Below, piece after piece: positions 56,001 through 62,900 of a DNA stretch of 64,000 nt. Where the stretch lies: contig CAYSSS010000002.1 of the NCBI GenBank assembly GCA_964433975.1, forward strand, positions 1 to 64,000. The letters run 5' to 3'. Positions within the stretch are counted from its first letter, which is position 1, and the number at the start of each line of letters is the position of its first letter. The notes beneath the pieces were generated by a model. The model had not been told where the DNA came from. It did no database searches and saw only the letters and a program-made list of their open reading frames with translations. Position numbers and translations under genes: made by a program. The stretch is from 2-01-FULL-45-10 sp964433975. GTDB taxonomy: Bacteria; Omnitrophota; Gorgyraeia; 2-01-FULL-45-10.

Positions 56001-59000
56001 AACCGACTTAAGGAAGCCGTTGAGAGTATAAAGGCCAAAGTAATTGCCGGCGCCAGCATGGTAAACGTTCAGATTGCAATGTCATATAATGGTCCGATGA
56101 ATGCCCTTATCGAGAAAGGCAAGGGCATGATAAGGCAGCCATGCCCCGATGACCCTATACAGACTCAGCATCTATCTGCGGCCAGCGCTATGCTTGGCCT
56201 GGCAAAATTCGCGGGAGATTACTCCAGGGAAGCGAAAGATTTAGGTAACTCCACAGGCGAATCGATCTGGAGGGATTTTGAACATCAGCTCCTTATAAGC
56301 GCCGGGCTTCTTGAGATAAGGCCTGTCATAGGCGGGTTATTAAAAGACGAGATCATACAGATGGAAGAAGATAACCTGCGGGATATCCTGGGTACGATAG
56401 GGCGCCTGCATAACCAGATGGAAGAAGACGGCATGATATCGCCGTACAGCATGCCTTTCATACAAATGTTAAGGGCGGAAGCCATTCCCGAGATAAAAAA
56501 TGGGAATACCGCCACCAAAGCCGTAAGCAGTATCATGGATGCGGCGATAAAAAAAGAAGAGAACCCAAAAGCGAAGCGCGCCATGACCAGAACATCGGAT
56601 ATGATACTACAGGAGCTTAACGCCATAAGGGTGCTCGACGATTCCGACGGCTCGATAGATCTTGAAAAGCCCATAGTGATAGTCACCAAAAACCTCGATC
56701 TCTATGTGGCGCTGAAAATTTTCAGAGAGAGCAACAAGATAGCGGCCATAATCACGGACGAGGACGTACCTACCGCGCACTGGGCGATAGTGGCAAGCAG
56801 CAGAGTGCCCGTATTTACAAGCACCCGTTCGGAGACCGGCCAGGCCGCGACGTCGCTCATAAACAACAATGACATGGTATTTGTATATGAGATGACCGGG
56901 GCGATACGCGCGGGCGCCTCCTCCGAGACGATCATGGCGCTCGATATGAAGAAGGCCGAGGGGGCTATACTGCAGTCCGCGGCGGACCCGAGAAGGCTTG
57001 AGGATGCCAAAACTACGGACGGCGTTTCCTGTAATTTTACGATAGACATGAGGGACCCCAGGGATTTCAGAAAATCGCTGGACTACGGCTTTAAAGACGT
57101 CGGCCTGTTACGCTCGGAATTGATCTATCAGGAGAGCAACGGCCTGCCTTCCGATGAGGAGCTGGAAAGAATATTCACACGAATAGCTGATGCCACCGAA
57201 GGAACTGTCACCATAAGGATGTTCGATATGCAGCCCGATAAGAAGCCATCATATCTTCCGCATACCGGTCTTAAGGGTACGGCATACTTATTGAGCGATG
57301 GAACGCGGGATACAATCACTATGCCGCTCTTACGCGCTATAACGAGGGCGTATTATAGATCAAAGGCGCGCAATATACGGATCTCATTCCCGAACGTTAT
57401 GGACGGTCCGGAAGCATCGCAGGCCCGTAGTATTGCCACGAGCGTAGTAGCGGATATCAAGAAAGAGCTTGGCCTGACGACGGAAGCGCCGAATATGCCC
57501 ATCGGAAATATGATAGAAAAGAAAGAAGCCGTAGATAACAGAAATGATATCGCAGCCAATTCCGATTTTATCAGTATAGGTACCAACGACCTTAGTGACG
57601 ACATACGCGGTATTAATGACAGGACAAGCGCAGCCGGCTCTACAGAGTTTCCTTTTGAACTGGCAAAAGATATCATGCTTGTTTACGAGTCGGTGTCGCG
57701 CGCGAAGATCCCTCTCAGCATATGCGGTGAACGAGCTCAGGATTTAGAGACTATTTTAGTCGGCCTTGCAGTTTCGCAGGGAGAATCAAACAGGATAACA
57801 TTTGTTGTGAGGCCCGATCAGGTGGCGCGGTTGAAACAGATCGTAAGAAATACCGATATTTCAAAATTCATCTTGGAGGCAAAGTCTTATATCGCTAAAT
57901 TTATCGAAGAGGCGCCTCCCGAAGAATCAGACGCGTATCCTGAATTTGAAAAGCGCCAAAAGGCGCTGGAAAAGGAGTTCGACGCCCTGCTGAAAAAGAT
58001 CAAAGAGCGCCTGGTAAGAGCTTCGGTGATCGACGCGTTCAAGAAGATAGAGAAGCCGCGTCAGCCGGAACTGCCATTAGAGATGGGATCACCCAAAGGC
58101 CTCGGCCCGCAGGCCGGGGCGATGCCTGTGTGGGCAGCCCTTATACCTATAACCCTGGCTATTGGCGTTGTGCTACTCTTAGTAAAAGCGGGCATTATGC
58201 TTCGAGAGGCATGGAAGACGACGGCAAAAGCGAAACCGTCTATTGTAATAGGGATACCGGATATCGGCGAAAGCGGGAAACAGGATATGCTGCGTATCGC
58301 TATTAATAATGTCGCGCCGTCATTCGCGGAAAGAATAGAAATAGTAACTCTTCCCGGTAATACAAACGATACGGAAAATTACGAGCAACTGAGATCAGGT
58401 CCCAAAAAAGCCGATATAGTCATCCCGATTGCGCGCGAATTTGTACAGTCTGCAGGTAGCGTGGACGATACCGAAAAGCGGATCAGCAAATTTCTTAAAT
58501 ACATGACGGGTGAATATTTCACGCATACCAATCCGGATATTATGAATTGGAGTGATGAATTGTCAAAGATTAATAGCGCCCAAGGACAGAGAGCTTTTTT
58601 AACGAGCGTTCTGGCAAGGCTAACGCCTGTGCTACAACCGGCAGTAGCCCAAAGGCTGGCGACCCTCGATCTATACAACACAAGGATGGCTAATATAGCC
58701 CGTCAGATCGGTGTTAAGCAGAAGGCATCGCCTGGCGTAGAAGCATTTATCGAAGAGACTAAAGAGCCGCATCTTTTGAGTATGCGCGCCGATTCATTCG
58801 GCGAAGTAAAGCTATTAGCGGAAGAGCACCGTAATAGGATGAATGCCAGTGGCAAAAAAGACTATCCTGTCAAATTGCAGATAAGGCTTACGGTGAAAGA
58901 CGAAAATGAAAAACAAAAACTCGAACTTCAGAAAACCGCGCTGCTTCAAACCATGGATATAGGTATAGACACGCTCAGTCCGGAAGACCTGATATTGGTG

Positions 59001-59342
59001 TCGGGAAGCGAAGCAAATGCCTTAACTGTAAGCGGAGTATACGAAAAGTATACAAAGACTTATGACAAGAAGAGGGTGGCCATTGTCGATACCGTGCGGG
59101 AAGGTAGGCTCGAAGAAGTGCCCGAAGGCATTGTCTTCATGGAATATGAGGAAGTGGCTAACCCGAGAGTATATGATGCCGCTATAGAGCTTATTGCCAA
59201 TAAGCCTGCTCAACCGCCGCCCGGATTCAGGCCGTCAGATAACGGCAGGTGGTTTATACTATTGCCTCCGGTGAAAAAAGTAGAATTTAAAAAGCTGAAA
59301 CAAGAGATAGAGAGGTATAACGCAATCATCAGAAGCGCTTAA
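47076..59342 (+). CDS. 4,088-aa membrane-anchored multidomain signalling protein
   Basis: The start is GTG at 47076 with aaagga (47059-47064) upstream; the stop is TAA at 59340. A hydrophobic signal or anchor ends in QDIIWA (residues about 37-54). In order follow a TraB/EreA/ChaN-like domain (47374-48720), a kinase-like alpha/beta region (49550-50090), a CPBP-type membrane protease (50590-50990), a GGDEF domain (51003-51518), two membrane segments, a Pro/Ala linker, helices, another membrane pair (about 53035-53160), a UPF0489-like domain (53330-54160), a second CPBP segment (54230-54620), an unassigned region, an enzyme I-like PTS region (56330-57860), one more membrane segment (58118-58215) and a C-terminal module. 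So many unrelated enzyme folds in one chain is highly unusual. It precedes an HD-GYP gene. The combined function is unknown; the individual domain calls vary in certainty. Confidence 0.95.
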   Translation: MNAWRKQTKGSATREELGTKPLIMDLQSPGNKKWLRAVALFLVIAFVNQDIIWAQGGDPVWAKGANGSFNLKPKVNGHGDVSIPKDIAVTKDVYSGANGKTIINIQDAHASLTAQESIVSILDSLVTNYDLKLVAIEGSSGYIDTSLLKTFPDESIRKASAKYLMKKGKLSAGEFFSVTSDKEIALYGIESKKLYTENVEQFKKIYEINGAISKDIRGLTAAFEDLKDKIYSTDLKQLERNSVLHKDGKIGFSDRWEFVYALASKYNISYKKYENLAKLVESLKYEKKINFNKATKERDALIDALSKKVVKQDLEQMVLKSVSFKMNKLSQGEYYLYLQELASRYGIDPVPYGHLINYTNYIALYESIDIMAIFEEVKAYEDEIEAKLFTNEYQKKLHDFSGFVDLVSNLYELKLSNGDLEAFVVDMNKFNAADIAQFIKAASLKYGVTINGDYDLGAIFDNIPTALSFYRTAEERNTAILANTINRMDREGQNVAALVTGGFHTKGLTEILKQKETSYIVILPKFDASKGDRPYVAILTNKKDPYEDLIRSGKCQILAEEYLGEGISDPIMTEAFIVDVIMTNLAVAAIEKKNVDSVAQLWIDSYARAYDNLKTKGIIKEPPAGVQEKPFVWTYGYRTVEVLKDGTIENRPSSAGEVEEYKNAYRKEGAAKGKTVSFEERLARLETTTKEMLAESIAGSINKAKAKKNFDEEFERVANRKGAYKALTDKEKSEIKNDVRGRMDRYLATNSNVAPTDNPLTPKYMAGAVRAIVQNHLGPVTEDMARLGPEALPAPVMPRIPTAREVNYGVSRIPSGEPIPYERAIASIAEVVRSSREPVIVVIDGKTDKSDLSQKAGKTYTAKSMMDDELYGPKEEKIHIFGDSFAKTFNKVAAGKNIEQAIEVPYQKIIDDKDSINKRTLYEEYIGRYFAHHLNELLVEGRRVIVFDEASAIFNFRMAMQYHKELPSKIRVVNVYIEAENGQRTVRSDQGLWGGDINPIKEISPKPPALEELAINLSEVFILRAGEAANTNIEGIKFEAGMTDLPDAIFEAAQGEGADEIEIILSKDLKTARIKLFASGKEIANPLPSFNSDCFGGLVGSCYMHVKPMDPGGSWEKDFSKEFISRKGTPLLVAHEVKEGEHYLRISIPKKPAAPEAPKAPEGLGVIPSMRNWFSDGLFRKLFDKKYDTMMTIYDVLLGPLFEEAGFRGIPISIAVLMQTGGFNNAFIFASLAVALIVTFAAFVLLHPKEARGPPVLIGIMASLTPFLFLSMGMPLLYSLLATFGIHIIINSVALIQTDRDKFKTRAMIDELTKLGNRWAGVEALNTEIGHASRNEGRRLSFIIMDIDNFKEVNDAYGHQVGDDVLTQVADIVKKRIRQEDTVFRYGGEEIAVIVPESDVDGASALASDIRLAIENGTNPIKVTVSIGVSQYRRDPSRDSVRAYDIEDEKRVTEREIKGVIERADKALYLAKHEGKNTIRNERDRPGIPAPGKLAMPAMGCPSDEASFVSAGYLPVLGGIAVAAIIVASADINTLNFVLSGLSGLAAFYILRAVKLKFTAWSGAILATLLAAMLSGILPLGPPSRVTPEQLTLPAVTAAAPIQQAMPITTAPVAATQPAPVAPVPAAVEKAEKKLVKAPDIIKLLNEGSNKELLNADARDATILGCEGMTEEDAAKIEFIMRSITAIELGLYYPQTGNPLQTDRIWVEKFIKDLTKNENGIKDKNTALVNWLRSIVKILDNTKGSRSIKAAERIEALAKKLEKDLGARQKLDLEEYFLRTSRDLRGLITQDSYAAYRVGAYAFRRGEIDLATVKKGDYAAIAKAWKEKWNTWLGLGLVSRAEIIAMIADANEADFKIGMHIFNIASPTYEELVRAKRKLREIYYETRKKGIDKMTPDELQGLLAKIKKNEDGIKAAQEKFTVILKKLSGVLTGEFSKKLLAEIDAGFSGACLEAKELGGYSADGFKAKIEARIKASTQPKAGIRLNMSGIMTGLTFILLAKMGLAPISIGIAVILVSLIVLAVTKTGIISKIPHFILRIYAFADRVNGRYQNLRTGNKISKKMRAHGYGRPPKVEKPLRPGEEPKVVTTGFVGSPLLYKDPYRESLKLDPYDKAHYKWDPEIHRWYRDDLTNKKTVLGTWEDVQRAKKENPTDMKYHVVIRMKDRCSVYVFDAHHDSQYYLQEAYERNEIKRSGNKILWLDDHPDMADRNALADARIARETIENGWASGDEGAFMWGHAGPVWDKRVPVSGAWKIDKKLVGSYKSFNLAKYDSDPALKRMLEEDKLALIVDTDVAEAGPTIAFLNKLHGRTSTVHITTSPSETEELTKAEQDGAYGMMDGLISPEGYGTVEISRKLAQFFTGYNAEEKRPPRPGAGVLPITRKIFGEKFGKSGWVTFGIAPILEELIFRVAPLFLPMVLAVLFVPGINILDLTYFSPTSLMAFSTSLGASGFIFTRLHGDTKREAMIPAIISVLAGAAGIGAAFFILPHFTLLYGNIGLLYGGLIAWGIFSLKHIIANVITVIFKLPYLIANLFRKPNAGGKSEISPQQEVVDVKIHRNRARAVAIRVLNVMYPGKDKRERAALEKEHAAFVRNFDDRRMIPGFEREQRDRLLKIIGMADSVLAYVFPILDSYNLLKKHIESKEADNMHIYIYNSPEEVGYQPPTRIVIAANDRDHLVVDATNLVVNKLSSIIGKTIYIPPRLYSYSTSHYDNRYPILYFDVVCIDNKTGAQLPLTEDDIAKIYDKFNLRPIFEGSAGPVKIYGVRKEELREAIEPAMDKAIWKRNTAAERALKSKPSGGARIAAGGAVVVPEINSADFKEKICRWWDTDRFVRLKIASAIQDLGAAIDTITATPGIMHLSMGEIAKRIKEKITHPHRQEAMTNLMIIIKTDIIPQTMRDGPKARKIRLLLEDRIIKKINSYQQESNDCRSVGDEKKAEELKALAAEFKTLGDELMKEFIKRSDWVPDEMVEHECNRLKEAVESIKAKVIAGASMVNVQIAMSYNGPMNALIEKGKGMIRQPCPDDPIQTQHLSAASAMLGLAKFAGDYSREAKDLGNSTGESIWRDFEHQLLISAGLLEIRPVIGGLLKDEIIQMEEDNLRDILGTIGRLHNQMEEDGMISPYSMPFIQMLRAEAIPEIKNGNTATKAVSSIMDAAIKKEENPKAKRAMTRTSDMILQELNAIRVLDDSDGSIDLEKPIVIVTKNLDLYVALKIFRESNKIAAIITDEDVPTAHWAIVASSRVPVFTSTRSETGQAATSLINNNDMVFVYEMTGAIRAGASSETIMALDMKKAEGAILQSAADPRRLEDAKTTDGVSCNFTIDMRDPRDFRKSLDYGFKDVGLLRSELIYQESNGLPSDEELERIFTRIADATEGTVTIRMFDMQPDKKPSYLPHTGLKGTAYLLSDGTRDTITMPLLRAITRAYYRSKARNIRISFPNVMDGPEASQARSIATSVVADIKKELGLTTEAPNMPIGNMIEKKEAVDNRNDIAANSDFISIGTNDLSDDIRGINDRTSAAGSTEFPFELAKDIMLVYESVSRAKIPLSICGERAQDLETILVGLAVSQGESNRITFVVRPDQVARLKQIVRNTDISKFILEAKSYIAKFIEEAPPEESDAYPEFEKRQKALEKEFDALLKKIKERLVRASVIDAFKKIEKPRQPELPLEMGSPKGLGPQAGAMPVWAALIPITLAIGVVLLLVKAGIMLREAWKTTAKAKPSIVIGIPDIGESGKQDMLRIAINNVAPSFAERIEIVTLPGNTNDTENYEQLRSGPKKADIVIPIAREFVQSAGSVDDTEKRISKFLKYMTGEYFTHTNPDIMNWSDELSKINSAQGQRAFLTSVLARLTPVLQPAVAQRLATLDLYNTRMANIARQIGVKQKASPGVEAFIEETKEPHLLSMRADSFGEVKLLAEEHRNRMNASGKKDYPVKLQIRLTVKDENEKQKLELQKTALLQTMDIGIDTLSPEDLILVSGSEANALTVSGVYEKYTKTYDKKRVAIVDTVREGRLEEVPEGIVFMEYEEVANPRVYDAAIELIANKPAQPPPGFRPSDNGRWFILLPPVKKVEFKKLKQEIERYNAIIRSA
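47374..48720 (+). other. TraB/EreA/ChaN-like domain
   Basis: The segment begins TIINIQDAHASLTAQESI and contains LKLVAIEGSSGYIDT, IALYGIESKKLY and, near the end, VAALVTGGFHTKGLTEIL followed by a strand IVILPKF. The pattern of an early strand with a His, an Glu-Gly strand, an Glu-Ser strand and a terminal Gly-Gly-x-His helix is that of the TIKI/TraB and EreA/ChaN superfamily (putative metal-dependent hydrolases). Here it directly follows the signal segment, so it would be exported. Assignment rests on motifs only. Confidence 0.45.
49550..50090 (+). other. Kinase-like alpha/beta region with degenerate P-loop
   Basis: The region has EPVIVVIDGKTDKSDLSQKA followed by GKTYTAKSMMDDEL, later GRRVIVFDEASAIFNFRMA and an IRVVNVYIEA strand. 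This order resembles uridine kinase-like P-loop proteins, but the GxxxxGK(S/T) motif is not intact: the residue at the first Gly position is not Gly. It is best treated as a decayed or divergent nucleotide-binding fold. Confidence 0.3.
50590..50990 (+). other. CPBP-type intramembrane protease segment 1
   Basis: The block LLGPLFEEAGFRGIPISIAV carries the EExxxR motif of the CPBP (CAAX protease and bacteriocin-processing) family, followed by hydrophobic segments AFIFASLAVALIVTFAAFVL and PFLFLSMGMPLLYSLLATFG. The family cuts membrane-embedded peptides or prenylated tails with a Glu/His site. The later conserved His region is plausible (FGIHIIINS). Confidence 0.7.
51003..51518 (+). other. GGDEF diguanylate cyclase domain
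   Basis: The domain starts DELTKLGNRWAGVEAL and contains SFIIMDIDNFKEVNDAYGHQ, GDDVLTQVADIV, RYGGEEIAVIVPES (GGEE at 51234-51245), VTVSIGVSQY and RADKALYLAKHEGKN. These are all the expected blocks for an active GTP-to-c-di-GMP cyclase; the signature is GGEE followed by Ile, not Phe. RQED five residues before GGEE fits the RxxD inhibitory site, so product feedback is possible. An HD-GYP phosphodiesterase gene follows this gene. Confidence 0.95.
53330..54160 (+). other. UPF0489-like (arginase-fold) domain
   Basis: Key blocks are CSVYVFDAHHDSQYYLQEA (about 53570-53626), KILWLDDHPDMADRNAL (about 53665), a central GAFMWGHAGPVWDK stretch and a late LALIVDTDVAE strand. The DAHHD and LDDHPD pattern with acidic and His metal ligands matches UPF0489 proteins, a family related to arginase. 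Substrate is unknown. Confidence 0.6.
54230..54620 (+). other. CPBP-type intramembrane protease segment 2
   Basis: APILEELIFRVAPLFLPMVL carries an EExxxR motif, followed by hydrophobic segments with FTRLHGDTKREAMIPAIISV (a conserved-type His) and FFILPHFTLLYGNIGLLYGG. It is a second CPBP-like unit in the same protein, about 3,600 bp after the first, so the chain could carry two membrane protease sites. Confidence 0.68.
56330..57860 (+). other. PTS enzyme I-like region with full PEP site
   Basis: This region matches enzyme I of the phosphotransferase system. A helical part is followed by a His region DVPTAHWAIVASSRVPVF (His codon 56778-56780) and a PEP-binding barrel. Barrel motifs are VGLLRSELIYQE, TIRMFDMQPDKKPSYLP, PNVMDGPEAS, IGNMIEKKEA, FISIGTNDLSDD and SICGERAQD (Cys codon 57723-57725). 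The catalytic His, both Arg, Glu, Asn-Asp and Cys of enzyme I are kept, but the usual GG before the His is lost. No HPr or EII genes are seen in the window. It may phosphorylate something in its own chain. Confidence 0.85.
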
Positions 59343-59361
59343 CATAGTTATAGGGGTGAAG

Positions 59362-59925
59362 ATGATAAAATTGACCAAGTATATAATTACGGTGAGCCGG
59401 CTCGCCAGGATAATAGATTCCAGCGATGTCTGCAGGCGCCGGCATTGTTATAAGGTAGAGCGCTGTTCGCTCTTAATAGCCCAGAGAATAGGTCTTTCAT
59501 CCAAAGAAGTCAGGGTAATAAAGATAGCCGGCATGCTGCACGATGTTGGGAAAATAGGCATAGATCTGTCCATTATTAAAAAGCCCGCCAAATTAACGGC
59601 TGAGGAATGGGCGCAGGTAAAAAGGCATCCTGATATAGGCGCCAATATTGCGGGGCAGTTAGGTGTTCTTAAAGAAGCCTCAGATATTATAAGGCATCAT
59701 CATGCGTGTTTCGGAGGAGGCGGTTATCCGGACCCAAAGATAGCGGGCGAGAGGATTCCGATCGGATCGCGCATAATATTCGTAGCTGATGCTTATGATG
59801 CGATGACGAGCGACCGTCCTTATAGAAAGGCGATGTCGGAAGAGGCTGCCATTGATGAGCTGAAAAGATGCCGAGGCCGGCAATTCGACCCGGATATAGT
59901 AAAGGCATTTGTAAGTATTAAGTAG
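59362..59925 (+). CDS. HD-GYP domain c-di-GMP phosphodiesterase
   Basis: ATG at 59362 is preferred over GTG at 59356 because an agggg site (59352-59356) sits five nt upstream of the ATG. The stop is TAG at 59923. The product is 187 aa and is almost only the catalytic domain. HD is in MLHDVGKIGID near residue 60. The partner block is RHHHACFGGGGYPD, and the later block is GERIPIGSRIIFVADAYDAM, SDRPYR, followed by FDPDIV. These are all the HD-GYP signatures (degrading c-di-GMP to GMP via pGpG). It starts 19 bp after the 4,088-aa gene, whose GGDEF domain makes c-di-GMP, so the pair probably sets a local signal level. No sensor domain is attached. Confidence 0.95.
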   Translation: MIKLTKYIITVSRLARIIDSSDVCRRRHCYKVERCSLLIAQRIGLSSKEVRVIKIAGMLHDVGKIGIDLSIIKKPAKLTAEEWAQVKRHPDIGANIAGQLGVLKEASDIIRHHHACFGGGGYPDPKIAGERIPIGSRIIFVADAYDAMTSDRPYRKAMSEEAAIDELKRCRGRQFDPDIVKAFVSIK

Positions 59926-59946
59926 AATAATATATGGAGGGATGTA

Positions 59947-62900
59947 GTGGGCGATTCAAATATTAAGCCAATTTTCAGGATCATATCGCTTATTCTGATC
60001 ACCACCTTTATAGCATTAGATATCTCATGGGCTTACCCGCCTGATCCAAGCGTCCGGAACTCCACGCTAGCTGCGCCTTCACTACTACAGCAAGAGCCGA
60101 TAAATGATCTCGCTGCGCGCCGGCAGCAATCTACGATCTCCGATGGTACCATCTTAGGCGCTGTCTGCAGTATTGCCAAATTTCTTCTTGAAGAAAAGAT
60201 CAAGCTCAAGCATTTAGACCAGGTCCTGACAAGAGAGCTTGGAAGCGCCGTTCAGGGCATGGATCTGTCCCGCGTTATGGTCCAAGAGAACGGTGTGGTG
60301 CTTATTCCTTGCAAGATAGAAGGCAAAGAGAGGATTATACAGGTGGCGCTGAAAGATAATGCCGCCGTCAAAGACCTGAAAGGCCGCGAGTGGCCCGTAT
60401 TGGATAAATATGTAGTAAAAGAACTGCCCGAAGATCACAAGGATCCGGAAAAAATAGTAAAAGAAGAACGGCTTAGTTTTGTAATGATAAAGCCGGATGG
60501 CATAGCCGAAAAAGATCTGATAATAGAGAAGCTGGAAAAGAGGCTGAAGACTGATGGAGGCCGGATAGTCAAAATATTCGATCCGGTGAGATTGGATGAA
60601 GCCAAAGCGCGCGAATTCTATAGGGAGCATATGGAGCTCCCGTTCTTCAGAGGCCTTGTCACTTATATCCAGTCCGGCATGGTAATACCCATATTGGTGC
60701 AGTCCGGGAAAATAGACGCTATAAAGAATGTGCGCGATGACGTAGTCGGCCCTACTATGGGTATCATTAAGACGACAGGCGCTGTCGCCGTAGGCACCAT
60801 AAGGGGTGACCTCATGGCGGATGCTGATAGGCGTGCCCAGCCTATACCGAATAGAATTCACGCGTCCGATAGCGTTGCAAACGTCGTGCGTGAGGCAAAT
60901 CTGGTTATCGGCAAAGATACATTTACCGAAGCATTGAGAGATCTTGTTCAAGAACCGATCATTCGCGAAGGCCTTGACGTCCAGAAAAAGTCCGGCTCAT
61001 TATACGAGGATATCATTGCCTCGATCAAACAGGATCTGGATAGGCGGGGCGAGGTTTCCTTTGAGGAGTTGTTTGATTTAGTCCAGTCGCTGGTCCCGTC
61101 CTCAATGGAAAATCTTCATAAAGCGCTTGTGAAACTGAAGCCGCTCTCCGAGCGGAAAGATGGTGTCGAAGATACCGAAATATTGACTGCGATAGCGCGG
61201 GCGAAAAAAGATTACGGATTATCGGATAGAGAAACCGAGATCCTCCGGCTGGCGTTCCTCGGCACGGGGCAAGGAATGAGCCCGAGATTTGAAGAGCTTG
61301 AACCGAGGGTTTTGTTAAGCGGGGGCACGAACACAGCGGTAGAGGATAATCCGGTTTATAACACCATGACTACGGCGATAGTCGCGAATAATTTTGATTA
61401 CTCATCCAACGATACCGTAAGAGCATCCAATGAAACGCTTAGCGTAAACCTTGTTTCCAAGACAGCTGTAGTGACAAGATCTGACGGCGGCACCGCCACA
61501 TTCACAAAGATAGCACTTGTAAATACCGCGGTATCGCCGGTGCCCAAAAAACTTTTGAGGGCGGGCGACTACACGGATTCATTGGGCCGCGCATGGAGCG
61601 TTTACGGCCGGTTGTCCGAATTAAAAGGGTTCAAAGACGCGGCCGGAACGCCGATAGATATGACTACGAAAAAAATAGTAGTCTTTACGTACGCAGACAG
61701 CGTACAGAAGTTATTCTCCAAGGCATCCGTATATGATCGCTCCGGCGTTCTATCCCTGCCAAGGCAATCGGCTCTGACATCTATAAATATCGGCGGACGG
61801 GATTTAAATATATACGGCACATTCAGCGCATTTAAAAACGCGAAGTACACCGTAACGCGGAAAAACTTAAAGATCACTATAGTCAACCGCAGCAATAGCC
61901 GTGACAAAAAGACATTTTCCGTAGGTCCTAAGAGATCGATACTTTCAGAGATGAACCTAACGGCCGATTATCTTTATTACACCGTGAGAACCAACGGAGT
62001 TTCAAAGTTAAAGTCCTTCGATCTTCATACCGGAGCGCCCCTGGCAACGATCAGTCCGGTTGATGTCAATACGCATCCGGCGGTGCCGGCCCAACCGAGC
62101 CTGGTATCGGTCCAATCCGGAGACAGACGTCTCTTTGTCCGGGACCGACTGCCCGACGGCACGCTCGGCCAGCAATACGCGCTTATCTCAAAAGGCGTCA
62201 ACTGGTCTCCGGCTTCCATCGGCATGGACCCGGCGGCCATCACCCAGGAATTCGTTAAATGGTACCAGGCCGACATTCCTTTGATGGCGCAGATGGGCAT
62301 AAATGTTGTGCGCGTCTACCACGATTTTGGTACGGGCCAGGACGCTATGAATATACTGGACATGTTTTATAATTACGGCATCAAAGTGATAATGACAGTC
62401 GACTCGCCGCAGCATGGCGTCATAGCGGATATGAATAATATATCGACGGTGGTCGATGCCTATAAAAACCATCCTGCCATATTGATGTGGGCCATAGGTA
62501 ATGAGTGGGATATAAATAACTATTATGGCACCTTTACGAGCCTGGAGCAGTCAGCGCAATTTACCGAGCAGGCCGCTCAACTGATAAAATCCCTCGACTC
62601 AAACCATCCGGTTACGAGCGTCATAGGAGATATAGATAGGTCAGGCGCAAGCCCGCTTTCTACGGCAAATAATATCGTGAATAATCTGGTTCCTGATATT
62701 GATGTGTGGGGGATCAATGTATACAGAGGCTTGAGCCTGGGAGTAGTGTTCCAGCAGTGGAGGACGATATCCCAGAAGCCGATGTTGATAGCGGAGTTTG
62801 GGGCGGATTCCTATGACCATAGGATAAACGGGCAGAACCAGGCCATGCAGGCCTCTATGGACACCGGTATCTGGGACGAGGTATTTTTCGATTTGTCCGC

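Noticed and set aside
60214..60951. A 245-aa minus-strand open frame
   Set aside because: It is the antisense shadow of the NDK domain; codon pattern and conserved motifs support only the + strand.
61200..61281. LuxR-type helix-turn-helix (LSDRETEILRLA)
   Set aside because: Only the first helix resembles the LuxR motif; the recognition helix is missing and the protein is exported.
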